Origin: Oscheius sp. JU75
Taxonomy: Eukaryota; Nematoda; Chromadorea; Rhabditida; Rhabditidae
Length of the DNA stretch: 64,000 nucleotides
Assembly (NCBI GenBank): GCA_037178855.1
Contig: JASJZC010000004.1
Span: 1,922,001 to 1,986,000 of the forward strand
Direction: 5' to 3'
Below the pieces are notes generated by a model, which was not told where the DNA came from, made no database searches, and was given only the letters and a program-made list of their open reading frames with translations. Below are positions 1-9,925 of this stretch, one piece after another. The position numbers and the translations under genes are program-made. Numbering within the stretch: the stretch's first letter is position 1; each line of letters opens with the position of its first letter.

Positions 1-1867
1 CGAGAGAGAATCTGGACAGAGATTGACGTGTCCTGCGATAGGCCGATCGAGCTCAGACTCTTGCTGACAGTGGGCAGCGTATGCCAAAGTATCTGGGTTC
101 TCGCATCTAGATTGATTAATGTGAATTTAAGCAAATGCCTCGAACCTCTTGGTGTTGCGAGCTGTCACATAGAGAACGAAGTCAGCGTTAGAAACTCCTG
201 CTCCGACCTCCCCCGAATTGTAGCAGTCGTTCGCTGAGAGACAGTAGGAACAGTCCTGGGAGAAATTCTCTCAAATGTACTCGAAAGAGCCTACCAAAAG
301 ATGCTCAGATGGGACCTCTGCCTCACCACAAGTCGTTAGTTCTTTGCAACCCTTGTCGCAAGCCACTGATCTCTTTTCCGATCGAAAGTAGTAGTACGAA
401 GAGACACATTTCCTTCGCAATCGAAGAGGCGCTATCGAAGGATTACGTACATTTAGAGCCGTTTCCCAAAAGCCGGCGGCGTCGGGGAGAAGTGAACTCT
501 AAAAGGAGGACAGATTAAATGAGGTGAAAGAGAGGACAAACATTGATATAGAGCTGTTTGTCGGCGGACAGTTTTTGGACCGACTCGTCGTAATGTAGGT
601 GAATTCGGAGACGGTTCGAGACCGAGCGACGGACACGATCTCCTTCACTGGCCTTCTCCAACGGAACATTCAACAAGATCTCCTCGACCGGAGGCACCTG
701 GAATCGGGACCTATTAGGAGGAGCAGCCAATTAGTCTGTTTATCCTGCCATGCCAATTAGCGCGGAACCTTTGCTCTCTCCGACCATAATCCCATGGAGG
801 CGAGCAGTCCCCGTTAATCCGTGACGAGTGTTTTGCTGATCGCCAAACAACGGCATCGGGTTACTGGTCGGAGAGTCTCTGTACGCAACTCGAGGCACTC
901 GAGAAGTCAGTGTGAATTATTAAACATAGAACAGATGTTTCCAACTGACCTGATAGGAACATGGAAAGGGGAGAGAGGGCGCGAGGTGGAGGAACAGCAG
1001 CAGAGCCGTTGATCGCAGGCTCATCGGCACATCTGAAAGAATTGAATGGGGTCTGGATTCAAGTGAAAGAGAAATCTTAAAGATAAACCGAGATCTCTCA
1101 CTTGACACGAAATTTGAACGGGCGCTTTTTCGAGCGAAGGGGGAGTGATAAAGACAAGGAGTCAAGGACAGCCGGCTGCCGATGAATATTCGGTTAGGGT
1201 ACAGCCTCAATTAGGGCGAAACGTCAATTATCGGAGGAGGGGGAGGTCTCCACACGAACAAACTTGACCCGCTAAGCGGCTTTACTAGGAGGAGTGAGGC
1301 GAGAAGAGGAGCTTTAAACGGAACACTTTGGAAGGAAGCCCTAGGGAGTAGATGCAAATGAGCTGAGAGTGACAGCGGACTGACGGTTGTTCGGATGAGG
1401 ACAAGACAAACACCGCCGAAAGGAGTCGCGGGAGAGAGTCGACCGGGTCCCTTGGTCGGTCAAGGCTGGCCAATGACACACATACCCCTTTAGATTTCAT
1501 CATGGTCAATTAGGTTGCATAAAACGGTTGTCCATGTTTTAGTAGATCGATTAGAATTGCTTGCATCAATTTCTTACCACTCCAGACTCTCTTCTGCACC
1601 AGGAGGCAAGAAATCTTCTTTTAAAAAAAATGAGAAATAGGAGGTCTGAAAATGGCCTAGTGCCGGCGATCGATGGCTCCCAGGCCTGCTAGCTGAGTAC
1701 TAATTCCAAAGGGAAAAATAACAAAGCAGGGAGGTGTCGATCACAGATGGTCGGACTGAAGAGTGTCACCATATGGACTGTTCTAAACGGTCAAGTCTCT
1801 TGAGAGAGACCACCTATTGCCCCAAATAAAAAACAAGAATTGAGGCACTGTTTATTGCTCAAAACGT
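1..1867. other. Non-coding region with repeated CAATTAG motifs
   Basis: No convincing coding exon was found on either strand; the open frames are short, overlap on both strands and resemble no family I recognise. The motif CAATTAG occurs at 728-734, 754-760, 1208-1214 and 1507-1513, always in the same orientation, together with related TAATTA/TTAAT cores. Such cores are typical homeodomain binding sites. The region is probably the 3' side or distal regulatory DNA of a gene outside the window, but this is inference. Confidence 0.4.
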
Positions 1868-2646
1868 CTAAGCGTTATTGTGACGAATGGTGCCCTCCAG
1901 AGCCTTGATCTTCTCCTCCTGAGCCTGTCCCTTCAGAATGGCCGAGTTGAGCATTCCGATAGTGCGCAGGAGCGAGTCGACCAGAATATTTAGACGATCC
2001 CTCGTCTTGTCCAATTGCTTTCCATGCAGAGTCGAGATCTTCTCCAGCATCTGCATCTTCTTGGCCATTTCCAGCGGAGTCGTCTCCTCCAGAGGAATGG
2101 GAGCGACAGTCTCGGAATCCATCTTGGGAGAGAAGGCAGTCTGGGTGGACGACTCGAACCAGCAGGTCTTCAGAGTGTCAAACGACTTGGGACTCCAGTT
2201 GAGGGAATCATCTGTCGAGAGACGAGAGACATCCGGCATGATCGGGAGGGTAGTCAGAGTCGACTCGATTGAGGCGGCAGTCTTCAGATCGGAGCAGGAG
2301 ACACTCTTCTTGTAGGGAGTGAAGCGGCTCTTGGTACTGGGACGAGAATCCGGTAGAAGAGCCGTGCTGACAGGAGTCTTCTGGAGGAGAGGACTCGTGG
2401 GAGTGAATTGGACAGCAGTGGTCATCGGAGTCCTGACCCAGGGAGATCTCAGACGAACATTCGGGAATCTGGTAGCCTGAAGTCATATTTGAAGAAAGAA
2501 AGAAAAGGTACTACCGGAGTGAATCCATCGGCCGGCTTGCGGAAAGAGTTGTCCGGAGTGTCCGACATCTGCGGAAGAGCAGTCTTCGGCGTCGGAGGGC
2601 TGGTAGAACCGCTCGGGAGAGACTTGTTCGGGAACTTGGCGTCCAT
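1868..2646 (-). CDS. Uncharacterised protein with C-terminal coiled coil
   Basis: Two exons (2646-2515 and 2476-1868) are joined across a 38-nt GT-AG intron, giving about 247 residues. The N-terminal half is rich in Ser, Thr and Pro with many S/T-P pairs, suggesting proline-directed phosphorylation and a disordered region. The last 80 residues form a likely coiled coil containing EMAKKMQMLEKISTLHGKQL. No family was recognised. The start is the first ATG after a short untranslated leader; an upstream exon is possible. It lies head to head with the kinase gene at 2773, about 126 bp away, so the two may share a promoter. Confidence 0.65.
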
Positions 2647-2772
2647 CCTTGATCGAAGCAGCAGAAGGTATAAACTCTTCGAGAAGCAGATTGCCAAGTA
2701 ACATACTTTTTTTGAAAACAAAAGAACACTAAAAACTGCTGGAAAAGAGTCAAAACAAAGTGCTGATTGTCA

Positions 2773-3952
2773 ATGGAACTACTCGACAGAAATCTACTCG
2801 AGCCGGAAGAAGAACTGCTACCCTTTCACCGCAGGAGAGCAATCAACACGCGATTCCTGCCCAAAGTGAAGCAGACGTTCTCGAAGAAAGAGCAGCTGCT
2901 GCATCCGGCAGACCTGCTCCGTGAGAGATGGTTCATCAGAGGATTGATCGGTAAAGGAGGCTACGGAGAGATCTACCTGGCTCTGGATGTGCGACAGACG
3001 GAGGAAGTGGCTATCAAGACAGAACTTCGAACTCGAAGAAACAAGACAAGCAAACGGATGATTCTCGAGCAGCAAGTCCTCCTTCGTCTCCAAGGTCGTC
3101 CTCATGTGCCCAAGATGCTCGCTTCGGGTCATTCGGATCGCATGAACTTTATCGTCATGGAACTGCTGAGCCTCAATGTTGGAGATCTAAAGAAACAATC
3201 ACCGGTCAAACGCCTCAGTCGCTTCACAGTCGGACGAATTATGCAACAGGCCATTGCCGGTCTTCGCGACGTCCACACTATCGGATTTCTTCATAGAGAC
3301 GTGGGTTTTTTTCTAACTTTAACGTAGGCTACTCGGCCGGCCGCCTACCTTGAGATATGTCTCGATGTAGGTGGCCTGACGAGTAGAACTAGTCGATTGG
3401 ACGTCCTGAGTTAAGCTGTTACAGGTGAAGCCCGCGAACATGTGTTTCGGAGTGACTACAAGGACTCGTCACATTCTCATGCTTGTCGACTTCGGCCTCG
3501 TTCGCAAGTTTCGCAAATCGGATGGCACGCTTCGCCCACAGAGGAAAAAGCCCGGATTCCGTGGGACTCTTCGCTACGTCTCCATCCGAGCTCACGATAA
3601 GTTGGAACAGTGTCCAGCCGACGATTTGATCTCTCTAATGTACTCGGGAGTGGAACTGTTCATCGGCGACTTGCCCTGGAAATTCATCTCCCACAATGAG
3701 GACGTGAGAAGGGCCAAAGTGCAACTAATGGAAAAGGACGGCTACATGAGTCTGATGCCCAGAGGCTTCCAGGAGATGTCGATGGCTATCAACAGTCTCG
3801 GACCCGAAGACGAGCCCAACTACACGCTGATCCAAGGACTGCTGGCAGATATGGTAGCTGACCGACAGATGAGTGATCCCTACGACTGGGAAACTCCGGA
3901 CTGGAGAGAGTGCTTCGAGGCTCCTCCGAACCCCACCGAAAACTGGCTATAA
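2773..3952 (+). CDS. TTBK-like serine/threonine kinase (CK1 superfamily)
   Basis: Two exons (2773-3300 and 3425-3952) surround a 124-nt intron and encode about 352 residues. The glycine loop reads GKGGYGEIY, the ATP lysine lies in VAIKTE, the catalytic loop is HRDVKPAN with the intron between D and V, and the metal-binding site is DFG (VDFGLVRKF). The absence of an APE-like motif and the presence of LRYVSIRAHD and DDLISLMY are typical of the tau-tubulin kinase-like branch, greatly expanded in nematodes and often germline-expressed. All catalytic residues are present, so it is probably active. Its stop is only 6 bp from the stop of the convergent gene on the minus strand. The intron carries a strong hairpin, listed separately. 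Confidence 0.93.
3329..3386 (+). ncRNA. Candidate intronic hairpin (pre-miRNA-like)
   Basis: Inside the kinase intron a 58-nt inverted repeat can fold into a long stem. CTACTCG at 3329-3335 pairs with CGAGTAG at 3380-3386. GGCCGCCTAC pairs with GTAGGTGGCC with one G-U. GAGA pairs with TCTC around a TATG loop. The interruptions are two symmetric 3x3 internal loops, each partly pairable. The size and stem are like a metazoan miRNA precursor, but it does not reach both splice sites, so it is not a classical mirtron. No known miRNA was recognised. Confidence 0.4.
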
Positions 3953-3958
3953 ACCCTG

Positions 3959-4383
3959 TTATTCTCTGCTGTCTATCAATTTCTGCTCCTTCTTCTTCCT
4001 CTCTTCTGTCAACTGTCTTAGCTCTTCCTCCAATCGGGCCAGCTCTTCTGTCCTAATGCATCAATCTTCAGAGGATTAGGGATACTCACATCTGCTCGAC
4101 CTTCTTCTCCTTCTGACTCTTCTCATTCAATTGCTCTCTCTTCCGGTCTAGTTCAACTCCAATCTTCTCAGTCTCCTCTTCGAAAAAGCGAGCCACTTTG
4201 GCAAAGTTGGGATACCTGGACTGTGTTCGACAGACAAAAAGCAACCTACTTCTCGAAGAACTGACTATGCTTGACCATCTTCTGATTGACAGCATCAATA
4301 CTTCCAACCAGATCTCTCAATGTTTCCGTCTTCTCTTCAACGCACTTCTTCGCCTCGTCCAACCAAGAGTCCAGCACAGACAT
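3959..4383 (-). CDS. Small coiled-coil protein, function unknown
   Basis: Three exons read on the minus strand encode about 117 residues starting MSVLDSWLDEAKKCVEEKTE and ending with a highly charged helix (ELARLEEELRQLTEERKKKE). The first intron is about 34 nt (GTAGGTTGC...CCAG). For the second, the acceptor TTAG rather than the nearer ACAG keeps the heptad frame open. The whole protein is predicted helical coiled coil with no signal peptide or membrane segment. No family was recognised; it could be a cytoskeletal or kinetochore-type adaptor, but that is speculation. It converges on the kinase gene with only 6 bp between the stop codons. Confidence 0.7.
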
Positions 4384-4545
4384 TCTAGTGTACGACTAGG
4401 AGTGAGAAGGGAATGACGTTCACGGTTCAATGAGCGGATACACACGCCCATAAGTCAGGATTTGGTCCCTCGAATGTGCGAGAAGTTTCAACAGAAAGGA
4501 TTTCATTCGAACATATTTCACAGATTTGACATAAGGATGTGGAGT

Positions 4546-5420
4546 CTACTTGCGTCCGGCCCAGGCGTAGAACTGCTTGCGTTTTTCCATAGCTCCGTCG
4601 CTCCTTTTTCCAGCCCATGCGTAGAACCTGAATCATGAAACTTTCGGATTAAGGGCATGCAACTGACTGTTTGCGCTTCTCTCCAATGTCTTTGGGTCCG
4701 TAGACACTATCGAAAGATCTCTTTGCATCCTCCCAAGCATAGAAGCGTTTCATCTGAAAGAGGGTCGTTTGGTGGTGGGATAATCGGTCGAGCAATTGAA
4801 ACAGATCACCCCATTGAGGAAACGGACTGCAAAAGCCTCTTTCCCTACTTCCTAATTTGAATGGAATTGTAGACTCGTAAAATCTGTCTAGAGCCTATAA
4901 AATTAGATCTTTTGAGTTGGGCGAGCCACCTCGATGTGAGCGTTGCCAAGCAGCCCTTCTCCTCCCCCGAAAACGGTTGGAAGAAATGCAAGATGCTGGA
5001 TGAGATGGGCCAAAAATGCAAAGAATCACTCAGCCACATCAAGCTAATATGATGGGGCTGTCTCACGACCATTCGAAGAATCATTCTCTCTCCGTTATCA
5101 TGAATCTGATCAAGTTTCTGGAGGAGCCTGGGAACTTTGGTGAGTAGGAACTCCCACGACGCTATTCGAATGTATATCGGCTTTGGGCTCGCAAAGAGAG
5201 CAAGTACGCCTACTGAACCCTTACTGTATGTCTAGGTACTGTCAGAGTAAGCGACACTCTTTGAACTGTTTCCCTAGTGTATAGGGAAACCGACCATGGC
5301 ACGGAGTTCGTCGTCTGGAAGAGCAGCTCCAGTGGGCTGTTCTTGTTCCTCCGATCGGACAGTCATAACTAATCCAAGGCAGAGGAGGAAGAGGACCGAG
5401 AGATGAGTGCCGGAGAACAT
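4546..5420 (-). CDS. nlp-43: Neuropeptide precursor, KQFYAWA-amide (NLP-43-like)
   Basis: Exon 1 starts at 5420 with a clear signal peptide (MFSGTHLSVLFLLCLGLVMT). Later exons encode dibasic-flanked peptides: KR-FYAWEDA-KR, SFDSVYGPKDIGE-KR, KQFYAWAG-KR, SDGAME-KR and a final KQFYAWAG-RK before the stop. The Gly before the basic sites predicts C-terminal amidation, giving two copies of KQFYAWA-NH2. From memory this matches the C. elegans NLP-43 peptide. The F-x-x-W-x-amide core also resembles arthropod and mollusc kinins. The last intron splits the first KQFYAWA copy between Q and F. The middle exon (about 5125-5060) and its exact splice sites are less certain. The product should be secreted from neurons through the regulated pathway and act on a G-protein-coupled receptor. 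Confidence 0.78.
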
Positions 5421-6178
5421 CGTCTGTGCAGAATGGTTCAAAAAGCCCGCCTCCTAGAGCAGTGCTTCGGCCACGCCTACTTCCTCAAAAGTGTTTTGAA
5501 TACATTAAAGATAGAAAGAAAGATGAGCTCAATGATCAGGGAAGAGTCTGAAGCGGTCACTATTGTATAGGACGCACAGAGGCTTCCAAGTTTTTATGCT
5601 CTGCAAGAGCTCTGACGAAAATGTGTATGTATTACGGTAGGTAATTGGTAGGTTTGCAGAAAATAACATGTTTTTCAAAACGTGTGCTTAGTGTCAACAA
5701 ACGAGAGTTTGAGTTTGGAGAGTCTCTGGGCATTGGAATGAACATCTAATACTTGGTGCTTCTACAAGTAACTGTCCCAGAAGGGAATAACGATACAAAC
5801 TTGACAGCATCCATCATGAGCCTGGAACTCTTTCCACTTGAAAGTGTGTAAAACGATCTTATCTCTCTCAAAACCGAAAGTATATTCCAGAAGAATCTTC
5901 AAAGATACTGTACAGTGATCGGAACATCATCCCAATATACTTGTTTTCCAAGATACGATTTTCGTCTTACAAAACATTCCGTGCTTCTTCCTCCATTTTC
6001 TACAGTATCCCGATTAGCGTTAACCTGACTTCGATGGACTGCTTCCTCCTCCGTTCCCCTGTCACAAACAACTCCAATTCGAATGAATCTCTAATTGTAG
6101 TAGTCGGCACGATGGGCTCCCACTCACAGGCCTTCGTGCGAATTCCATTACAAACAGGTACAAAGTCGAGTGGGATCT
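5421..6178. other. Intergenic region upstream of the neuropeptide gene
   Basis: About 760 bp between the start of the neuropeptide precursor and the stop of the ABC transporter, which are both on the minus strand. No coding exon was seen. It should contain the neuropeptide promoter and the transporter 3' end. Confidence 0.5.
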
Positions 6179-9067
6179 TTACTGATTGAGATATGTTCTG
6201 ACCAAGAAGGCAATGTAGGCAATGACTCGAAGAATGAGAGTCATTGCGAGAAGAATCCCGATATCGAACCATTTGTTGGCTGGATTGAAGTCGATGTTCT
6301 CCAGGACTTCCATTCCTGTCGTTGGACAACTCGAGAAGGTTGAGGTCACATTCAGACAGCCTAAGTTATCGTTCTGAAAGGTAGAAGAACAACTAACCAT
6401 GGATGACATCAATGTTTTCCCACTCGTTAATTGCCAGAGCCTCGTAACCGTATTTGAAGTAGGAAAGAGCGGCGAGCCAATTGAAATAGGAAGGAATCGC
6501 GTCGAAGGTGATGAAGAAACCTCCAAAACTCATGATCGGGACCACGAAAATGGGAAGAAAGGTCATCGCGATCGCGACATCGGCAAAGATGGTGGCGACA
6601 GCGTAGGCTGAAAACTCTATAAAGTAGTTTGAACAAGAACCTACAGATTGAAATGGCCACATTGGTGATCATGATGGCAACGAGAGAGGAGAATAGGAAC
6701 GGCAAGAAGGCCGGATACTGAATTAGAGGTCAGTCTACTTAACAAGGAAACTCTTACCAGACCAGACATCCAATAGACGATGAGGTTGTAGATGAACGGC
6801 AAGACTATGAACTGTGGCAGCTGAATTAAGATCAGTTTACTAAATAAGGAAGCTCTAACCTCTGCTAGATTCTTTGCTAGAAAGTAGGCACTCGTCCTGT
6901 AGACTCCATTCGCATTTTCTCTCAAAACTATGGGCATCTGAATAAGAGGTCAGTCTACAGAACATGACATCCTAACCTCTGCAGTGATCACGGGCACATT
7001 CGGGAACTGGAGCATAAAGTTAATGTTTCGGATGTGATTGAAGAGGATTCCGTTGATCGAGATTATGGTTTCGGGAGTGATCTGGGTGTTAAAGTAGACT
7101 GTTCCAGTAATCAGAGCTGTGATGACTATCTGGGCCAGACGAGTCTTCATTAGCATTGGATCTCGAATGACTGTCAGCCAAGCTCGCCAGAACAAAGCTG
7201 CAAACTGGGCCACGAAAGAGGCTGCATATCTGAACAAGATATGGAGATTGTCAATGATGCACCTACTCTTGACTGAAGAAAGACTTGTTAGAGCTGACTG
7301 TACTCTCTGTCCGCCGTCTCTCCCCTACGTCCTGAAAAGTTCAGTTCAAAACACGTGTCCTTATCACCTTATTAGCCTTGCCAATTTCCATTATCGCTTT
7401 TCCATGATCACTTTTCAAGAAACCGTCGCGGATTCTCTGAAGGCTTATTATTCATCGAATTCTCGTCTGAACTCACCGCAATGGTTTTGAGTGAAGTGGT
7501 CCTGTCCCGATCGATAACGGCCAAAGTTCTGATAAGATGGTCAGCTGGATTAAAGTATGGAGGGCACGGGTATCCCCATCTGTACTGTCCTTTTATCTAG
7601 CTTTGAGACTGACTTACTTAGCAAAATTGGGAGCAGCCTCACTAGCCGGTCCGAGATAAATGATTCTTCCACAGGCCATCAAACAGACACTGGAAGATTG
7701 ACAGTGGAAAAGAGAGACACGACTCACTTGTGAAAGAGACTGTAGACCTGACTGCTGGGTTGGTGAATCGTTATTACAATAGTCATTCCGTTTTCAGCCA
7801 ACGAGCGCAAAGCAGAAACGACGTTCCCTGCCATGAACGCATCCAGACCTGAGGTCGGCTCATCGCAGAACAGGATTTTTGGGCACGTTAGGATCTATAT
7901 TTTTAGTTACAAGGAAAGAAACGAAATAAACCTCAGAAGCAAAGGCAAGCCGTTTTTTCTCGCCGCAAGAGAGCCCCTTGACTCCCGGAATATTGATAAC
8001 AGTATCCGAACAGTTCAACAGGCCCATCTGAACTGGTTTCTATTGTTCCATAGTCATCTCACCTGTTGAATGACCGTCTCAACTCTGTGCTCTCGCTCAA
8101 ACTTTGTATACTGATTTCCCATTCTGAGTTTGGCCATGAACTGAAGATGTTCTCTCACGGTCAGAGTCCCGACAAACATGTCGTGTTGCTGTACGAAGGC
8201 AGACACTTCGCGTAGCTTCCACTTGCTGACTCTCTGTCCATCCAGCATTACTGTTCCCTAAATTCAAGTATCTCTTCTTCCTACTCGAAATACTCACTTG
8301 GACATCGAGATTGGCGAGATTCCTAGAAGTGAGGACATTCAGAAGAGTAGTTTTTCCGGCTCCGCTGGAAAGTTTAGTTAGAGACTGGGCAAAAAGACAA
8401 AGAGACAAAGGAGGACACAGGAAGAGAAAGATTGTTTTATTGTAAACGAGTTAAGGTCTACATTTGTCCTCTTCGAGTGATGAGCCTGGAGCTGCCAGGA
8501 CTATTTTTCCGGAAGGTGGTTCCCTGTGACAGAGGTTCCCGATGAGAATTGGTATCTCGTTCTTCTTCTCTTTTCCCTCTCGAGTCGTCTCTTCTCGTTT
8601 CTGTCCTAGGCAATAGCAGACGCAGAGAGCCGAGGTGAGGGCTAACAGGACAAAGACGACGAGGACGATGACGAGCCACAACATCAACTCACCTACTACC
8701 CATGATTGCCAATAATTTTCCAGATTCGGCTATTCCAGAAACTAAAGCGAATAAAAAGTGCTTATTATTTTGAGAGTGATTACCATTGTGGAGAATTTCC
8801 TTGTACTTCTTCGGTTTGTTCGACTGTTTCAGACGGTCTTTTAACGACGAAGCCCGGATCTCTGGTCCGGTGACATTTATCGACGACCAGTACAGATTGC
8901 AGCTAGAAAACACTCTTTTTGTAATTCCCATTTGAAATTGTACTGCTCAAGAAGGGCACAGATCCACAAAAATAGACTCACCCTTCGGGAACATGGCCGA
9001 GTTCAGCCTTCGGACTGTCCAAAATGGACGATGGCTCGATGAGCGGAACGTTTTCTGGATCGATCAT
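6179..9067 (-). CDS. White-type ABC half-transporter (ABCG subfamily)
   Basis: More than ten exons encode an N-terminal nucleotide-binding domain followed by the membrane domain, the reverse order diagnostic of ABCG/White. The start is [20 protein letters not shown] at 9067. Walker [10 protein letters not shown] is split by a 328-nt intron (8365-8692). The signature is [10 protein letters not shown] (usual LSGGE, here Cys), Walker B is [14 protein letters not shown] and the H-loop IHQPSSQ. The membrane part shows the family hallmarks [18 protein letters not shown] and NLAELPQ, then hydrophobic helices and a Cys-rich extracellular loop ([16 protein letters not shown]), ending FLVRTYLNQ. It must dimerise to export a lipid or small molecule. 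Three consecutive phase-0 introns in the membrane part are nearly identical in sequence. The long Walker A intron carries an ORF with its own poly(A) signal. Confidence 0.93.
6720..6976 (-). repeat. Three near-identical short introns in the ABC gene
   Basis: Introns at about 6720-6759, 6822-6860 and 6938-6976 are 39-40 nt long, all in phase 0. They share the 3' core GTAGACTGACCTCTWATTCAG, with the middle copy reading GTAAACTGATCTTAATTCAG. The first and last copies are almost identical over the last 21 nt. The exons between them (63 and 78 nt) are not similar to each other, so this is repetition of the introns and not of the exons. Confidence 0.8.
8436..8441 (-). terminator. AATAAA poly(A) signal inside the ABC intron
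   Basis: On the minus strand the sequence AATAAA lies about 10 nt after the stop of the nested small ORF. If used, it would end transcripts before the Walker A half-site on the next ABC exon, giving a short alternative mRNA. Confidence 0.45.
8451..8684 (-). CDS. Possible nested small membrane protein in an ABC intron
   Basis: The 328-nt intron that splits Walker A contains an open frame of 77 codons starting at ATG 8684, eight bases inside the donor. It begins [20 protein letters not shown], a strong membrane segment, followed by CVCYCLG and a basic, hydrophilic tail with no further membrane helix. An AATAAA (8436-8441) follows the stop by about 10 nt on the same strand. This intron is about eight times longer than its neighbours. 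It could be a nested gene, or the coding part of a transcript that retains the intron and ends early. No homologue was recognised. Confidence 0.45.
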   Translation of the reverse strand: MLWLVIVLVVFVLLALTSALCVCYCLGQKREETTREGKEKKNEIPILIGNLCHREPPSGKIVLAAPGSSLEEDKCRP

Positions 9068-9185
9068 ACCAGAAGTGGCTATCGAAAAATGGTAGCCGTG
9101 CTAGAGTGCGTTATCGTAACGAGGAAGGCGGCGTTCAATTGATTACGAGGTCTAGATAAGGAAAAGGAAAGGAAAATACACATCT

Positions 9186-9925
9186 TTATTGGAGAAAGAT
9201 ACCGGTCAGAACTGTGGAATGTGGCCATTGACGGAAGGTTGATTCGGGAGGAGAGCCAAAGTGTGCTTGCCCTAAAAACTCAGAACGTTTCGTGGTAACG
9301 GGACGAGGTTAGATCTGGACAAGGTTTCCGTCAGTTGGTGGTTGCGCCAGAGGGATAGTATATTTGCCCTACAGGCTACGGGTCAAACAGAGAACATGAG
9401 GAAGAAGAGAACTCACCTTGGCACAGATCTTGTTGTCACTCTGTCTCCTGAACTCGCATTCCGTAAAGGCAATACTCCTACCGATCTGAAATATTTCTAA
9501 TTTGAAGGAAAAAAGCCTCACCTTCAAAACAGTCGCTTCGATAGTGAGCGTGTCGCCGATTTTGGCTGGGAGGAGATAGCTGACGGCCAATTCGACGGAG
9601 GCCATTCCCACGGATTTTACAGTGACTCCGACAGCTCTGGCAGTGATTCTAAAAATAGGTTGTTTATCCGAGAAAAAAATAGAAACACCCACATGTCACA
9701 CAAGCTGGCCGTGAATCCGCCGTGAAGCGTTCCCTTCGAGTTAAGATGCTCCGGCTCCAGTTTCAACTCACAGACGATCTTGTTCTTGTTGGCCGAGATG
9801 GGACGGACCTTGGCTCCGACACGATTAAAGTCTTCAAGCTTGGACAGACTGGCAAAGGCCTGAATGACGTCCTCGAGATCCGAATCGCAGTTGTTCGTGG
9901 ATGGACTGTCCGGCGAAGGAGCCAT
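9186..9925 (-). CDS. Acyl-CoA thioesterase, hot-dog fold (ACOT13/THEM2-like)
   Basis: Minus-strand exons start at ATG 9925 (MAPSPDSPSTNN) and encode one hot-dog domain of about 150 residues. The family motif LHGGFTASLCD (the HGG loop before the catalytic Asp helix) is present, followed by ITARAVGV, SVELAVSYLLPAKIGDTL, and GRSIAFTECEFRRQSDNKICAK. Such enzymes hydrolyse long-chain acyl-CoA as tetramers, often at mitochondria. Two alternative last exons both begin with a GK-x-T motif: 9309-9368 (GKYTIPLAQPPTDGNLVQI) and 9186-9271 (GKHTLALPP...). The second is the more family-like end, and its stop codon sits inside an AATAAA. The most upstream in-frame start would be a non-ATG codon, so 9925 was chosen. 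Confidence 0.88.
9309..9368 (-). other. Alternative last exon of the thioesterase
   Basis: After a proper acceptor (CCTGTAG|GGC) this exon reads GKYTIPLAQPPTDGNLVQI and stops. The downstream exon 9186-9271 also begins after an acceptor (TTTTTAG|GGC) and in the same phase, reading GKHTLALPPESTFRQWPHST and on to its stop. Either can be joined to the donor at the end of ICAK, so they should be mutually exclusive. Confidence 0.6.

Noticed and set aside
3301-3424. Kinase intron as a transposon insertion
   Set aside because: The inverted repeat is short, with a stem-loop and no target-site duplication; an RNA hairpin explains it better.
7119-7490. Plus-strand frame of 123 codons
   Set aside because: It is antisense to exons and introns of the ABC transporter, whose minus-strand frame has clear family motifs.
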